Positions 59,671-64,000 of a DNA stretch of 64,000 nt are shown here, in pieces. How positions within the stretch are numbered: the first letter of the stretch is position 1; every line of letters begins with the position of its first letter. A program made the translations under genes and the position numbers. The notes beneath the pieces were generated by a model, which searched no databases, had not been told where the DNA came from, and worked only from the letters and a program-made list of their open reading frames with translations. This DNA comes from Fratercula arctica (lineage: Eukaryota > Chordata > Aves > Charadriiformes > Alcidae). The DNA is taken from contig CANTUZ010000023.1 of NCBI GenBank assembly GCA_947846985.1, forward strand, positions 4,545,677 through 4,609,676, in the 5' to 3' direction.

Positions 59671-62600
59671 AACATCTGATTTAAACAAGACAGTAATACC
59701 AGGTAACGCTACAGCTGAATCCACCTTTCCTCTGGCAGAGTCCTCTACGCACTTGGCCAACAAAGCAATACCAGCAATGCCATAGCAATGTGCAAATGGC
59801 ACACAGCAGCTTTGAAACAAGAGAATTGCACAGGAATGAACCAAAGCACGTAAATTCTTCTGTTTAAAGTATAGGAGAGGTGGCTTGATGCTATATTGCC
59901 TGGGTGAATGCAGGGAAGTAGTTTACTGGCTTCAAATTTTACTACGTAGTTTTCTATTACCTCTCAGTGTGAGTTCGACTCAGGATTATTTCCTATTCAG
60001 GATCCAAATACTGAATGGAATAACCTGAGGAGGTTTTAACTCTTTGTTTGTGGGCTGTCCTTACTAATCATGTTAAAAAACCAACCAAACAAACAAACAA
60101 AAAAACCAAAAAACAAAAGAGGAGTATGTGCAAGTTCTTCAGAAGTCAGCCTGGATATTCTCGATGAGGGTCCAAACCAACACCACCAGCTCAGCTGGGA
60201 AAGGGAACTCCTCTCCCAGAACTAGAAATTGAAGTTTCTGTCCTTTCTACAAAAATGTCCCACAGAGCAAAATCTCTAGGCCACTGCAAGGGTAATGTAT
60301 CATGCAAACCATAGAAAAACAACAACTTAATGCTGTCTCTCTATTGCTTAATCCCTACAAATGTCGTCTTTTTTTTTTTCCCCAGGATTAGTTGCTTGAG
60401 CTCTCTTAGTTGCCAGCTAGTTTCTTTGCAAGCACAAAAATAATAAGTGTGCAGGTAACGGCATTTGCCATGCGATTTAGATACCTCTCCCTTGGGCTTC
60501 TCTGGAGAGAAGCCTCCAAATCTCATCCCTTTTCTTTTATGTCAGTAATTTGTTATAGGAGACTAAGTGTGCCCAGTTACAAATTCATGGTTTGTATAGT
60601 GACAATGGGAATTTTCGGTGCATATGAGGTATAATCAGTATTGTTTTATAGATAATTTCACTTAGAAGAACAGTTGCCAAGATGTGGCTAGCTAATGCCG
60701 TTTGAGGCTCTAGGATATTTGAGTGACCAACAACCTTCTGGAATGGGAACTGAAACAGCATTTCATGGAGGTTTTCCATGACATCTTGGACAGCATAAAC
60801 TGCCTTTGCCTGGGCAGCTAAGTCTCACCTGAGCAGTCTTTCCCTGAGAGAGCCAGCAGGGAGGACTGGCCCAAGGGTTTTATACAAGAAAAGCTTAGAT
60901 GCTTCATCTGCCTGTGAGGGAGCTGAGGAAGGAGGGAAGCGGGGACCTATATTTCTCTTGCAAGCTCTCCCAGACCATGAAACTGTGAAACTCTAAGAAA
61001 CAGCAGTCTGGAATGGTTTCTGGGGAAGAAATGAGTAATTTTTCTTCCCTGCTCACTAGCTTCCTCTCACAAACTGGGGCTGAAGTCACCATCTGCATCA
61101 CAAAGCTGTTTTCATATGGAGAAATGCTTTATCAGCTTTCCACTGAAGAAGCTCCATTGACTGCAGAAGTCTCAGAACAAGGCCTCCAGAGGAGACAGCC
61201 TCAACCAGGGAACTCAGAAGACGGAAAATACTGAGATCCCTCCCAAGTTTCAGCACTGCCGTGGCACTGGGCATCACCACGAATGCAGACCAACAGGCAC
61301 CCAGATGGCACGTAAGCCTCACCTCTAACATATCCACATCACCACGCTGGAAAGCAGCTCCAAGGGAGCGCGTTTGCAGCAGTCTGCACTGCTCTGACGC
61401 CCTGTAAAACTTGGTCTCTGCAGCGGTTCGGAAATTTTTTTGATCCCTGCCTCAAAAATATGGGGGTTTGCCCCGAGATGGGGAACAGAGAACCAGAAAG
61501 TACCCAGAGAGAAGAGGCAGCAGAGCCTGAGCAGCTCTGGAAATGCAGAGAAAGACCAACTGCAGGCGAAGACCGCAGCTGAGAGGGGTCCTGGCACCCC
61601 ACAGGCTGGGGAGGCTCCTTGGGGACTGTGGTCCAGGACAGGAGTGTTACTGCTGCCCTCTCCTGTTCCTTCACTGCCAGAGCAAGCCTGAGTGTGCTCG
61701 GATCAGCCTCTCAGATTATCGATGCCACCACTCCAGTGTCCCAGTGCAATGCCACCACCCGCACCCGCATCATTCCGCTTATAATGCAACACCCATGAAT
61801 CAACAGCGTTGTCCGATTTCTGTGATTTTATGAGGGTGGGAGGCTGACCTGCCTCTGCCTCAGACCCTTCAGAGAGGGGAAGGAAAGCAGGTCCTTCAAA
61901 TCTCCAGTCTCACTTAGCAGTCCAGTAAGGCTTTGTGTCTCCACGGCTGTCCTACCACGCTAAGTGCCCATGCTCTGCTCAGCATAGCTCTAGATCCCTC
62001 TTTGAACTCATGGACAGCTTAGGGAATCAGATTTGGAGTGAACCCGAATCTCCCAGACAAGCTGGGAGACGTCTACTCCTGGTAACACTCAGACAGTCCC
62101 TCCTATTGCATTCCCTTCTATTTAAATGGAAATGAGATGAGACAATAGTGATCACTATAAAACTGCAAGTGAAGCAGAAAGTCAGGCTGTCTTGCTTGTG
62201 CTGTGAACACAGTTAACACTCTGCCAATTCATCAGTCATCTGCATTGTGAATTATTGACCTGTCACTCCAAAGACGCCTACTGTACAGCTACAACACCAT
62301 CAGACCTCTCCAGTGACCTTCACACCCCTGTTAGGGCTGTGTTTTGCCTTCCCCAGATTAGCCGAAGGCCCAGGCTTTCCGTGCGGTTCCCTTGTGTCCA
62401 AGCAGAGCAGCTACGGCAGCTTTCATGGGCTTTGCTCCAGCAGCCCCGCACCGACGGCTCAGCCCGGGCAAGGGGGTTAACCACTTCAAACAATGGAGCC
62501 TGGCATGACTTGGCTGGACACATGACAAATGAGTAATTCACAAGTTCATGCAGGTAGTGATTTACAGTCTGGATTTGAGCTGGAATATTGCTAGAGGGGG

Positions 62601-64000
62601 AGTGTGGAGCTTTCAAGTAAAGAGCCGGGTGACTCACTTTCTCGGTATTTGTTTTCTTGCACTGCCTCTGCTCCCCGTTCCTCATGTACGATCTCGCAAC
62701 CAAGTCTTGCTCTCCAGTAAAACGGCTGAACTTTCTCTTACACCAGATCAGTAGTTTTAAAATTAACCAGCAAGCCTCAGTCACACTGCGGGTCACAAGA
62801 GCCTCTTTGTGCAGGTATAATCAGGTAACGCTCCAGTAGTAAACACTCCAGGTAATACCCGTGGGTCATCTGCACTGATTTCAACAGAGTTGTGCTGCCT
62901 GATGCCAGCCAAGGATCTGCCCCTCCACAGAAGCCAGTTCTTTCATGTGGATGGGGTGGGGAGAAGCAGCAGAACACGACACCAAATCAGGTGTGCTGGG
63001 TGTATAGGAATCAGTAAGAGCATGACCTCCACTTCCTCGGTTTAAAAACAGCACTTGAAAAAGTAGCAAGAAAGAAGCCACATTAATACCCCTTCTGAAA
63101 ACCTAGAACTCCTGACCAGAAGCTGGTTCCTTCCAAAAATGCTTGACGGTACAAGAGCTCACAAAGATGCCCTGAAGTACAAGCAATTCATCGGCCACAA
63201 ATTTCCCTGGGATGGTTTTCCTCAGCCTCTCTCCATGGCAGAAGAGTACCTTGACAACCCGACCACGTTTCAGATAGTTGTTGGTGTCTGACATGAGGGC
63301 CACAGTGCTACACCCTTAGTTTCTAGTATCTATGTCTGACCCCACCGCAATTTTCCCAGGGATACAATTCTCAAGTCTCTCTTCTCTTTGAAAGGAGAAG
63401 TTTGCAGATGTTGTACAATAATGCAAACGGTAGCTCTGTACTCTTCACTTTTGAGATTATCACTATAATAACGAGCAGCCAAAATTACATGTATTTTTTT
63501 ATACAGAACTATTAAGATTCACTTAAGAGTAACTGAATAAGGTTAGAGAAATGCTAATCCATGAACACTGACCGCCTGCAGGTTCTTTTGAAGAGATCAC
63601 GTTCTTCTCATTGAAGCCAGTGTCTGGGAGAAGAGAGAACAGACTGAATATGAAAGGAAAACACACTTTCTCCAGATGTGGCAGATGCAGCTTCCAGTTC
63701 TCCCTAGAAACTGAAGCTATTTTGGAACATCATTCTTTATTTATGGCATTTATTATTTATCTCCTTTATCTTGCACGTGTAGAACAAGCAGAGTATCTTC
63801 TTCAAATGCACCTCACTCCAGTGAGCTCTGGATGGCAGCAACACACAACACAGAAGCGTTGGCCCCAGTGCCGCAGGTGCAAATTCACATCCTTTGCCTC
63901 AGTACTGGGCCAGGTACCCCAGCACAAGCCCAACGGAAAGAGACAACTTTGCCTCGCCTCTGCGATTCCTGATGGGTTTGACACTTCCTGAACAACCTTT
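59671..64000. other. Non-coding unique sequence
   Basis: No supportable gene. An A/C-rich low-complexity stretch (AAAC-type) lies at 60074-60118. Minus frames of 111 codons (61339-61674) and 158 codons (62320-62796), and plus frames to 126 codons (63611-63991), are not recognisable and overlap other frames. A possible ancient-repeat scrap lies near 62860-62900 ('ctgcactgatttcaacagag'). Confidence 0.6.
60074..60118. repeat. AAAC-type simple repeat
   Basis: Repeated 'aaccaaacaaac' and 'aaaaaacc' units. Low-complexity sequence. Confidence 0.8.

Noticed and set aside
59955..59985. tRNA B-box-like 'gagttcgactca'
   Set aside because: No matching A box, acceptor stem or anticodon arm could be formed around it.
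62320..62796. 158-codon minus-strand ORF
   Set aside because: No recognisable domain, and plus-strand frames overlap it; chance is the simplest explanation.
1..64000. CRISPR arrays, operons, prophage, endogenous retrovirus LTRs
   Set aside because: No regularly spaced repeats, no compact gene clusters, and no paired LTRs or retroviral protein motifs were seen.

Overview
This window looks like nuclear DNA from a bird (a crocodilian or turtle is less likely). The main evidence is a set of CR1 non-LTR retrotransposon fragments with bird-type 3' ends: a conserved region ending in 'ttggactagatgatctcc', then 'ggtcccttccaaccc', then a short ATTCTRTG-type octamer tail. Recognisable young repeats cover only a few percent of the window, which fits a compact avian genome. 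I see no bacterial features: no operons, no Shine-Dalgarno-led genes, no CRISPR array, no rRNA and no tRNA.

I found no gene of the host that I can support. Open frames reach 220 codons, but they overlap one another on both strands, carry no recognisable domain, and are about what chance gives in 64 kb. The only recognisable protein-coding sequence is a decayed CR1 reverse transcriptase at about 7.18-8.18 kb. The window is best described as intergenic or intronic sequence. One weak candidate exon, with splice-like flanks, lies at 23.73-23.91 kb.

Layout. 1-4.9 kb: unique sequence with two short CpG-dense patches (about 1.56-1.76 and 2.82-3.12 kb), the second holding a TATA-like motif. 4.86-4.98 kb: CR1 3' end. 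5.0-7.2 kb: GC-rich stretch, then an AT-rich block with paired-class homeodomain-type motifs and a 14-bp palindrome. 7.18-8.18 kb: longest CR1 copy. 8.2-26 kb: unique sequence with ancient repeat relics and simple repeats. 26.47-27.26 kb: a gap-free 99-bp direct duplication. 28.4-28.9 kb: long pyrimidine-biased tract. 29-45.8 kb: unique sequence with MIR-like or ancient CR1-like relics. 45.85-46.15 kb: CR1 3' end with a clean octamer tail. 46-59.5 kb: unique sequence, a (TA)n microsatellite, short inverted repeats and a possible G-quadruplex. 59.49-59.67 kb: minus-strand CR1 3' end. 59.7-64 kb: unique sequence.

No set of genes works together here. If the window has a function it is probably cis-regulatory (CpG patches, homeodomain-rich AT blocks) or a non-coding transcript. 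I found no convincing new biological system. Repeat family names and motif calls were made by eye, without database searches.
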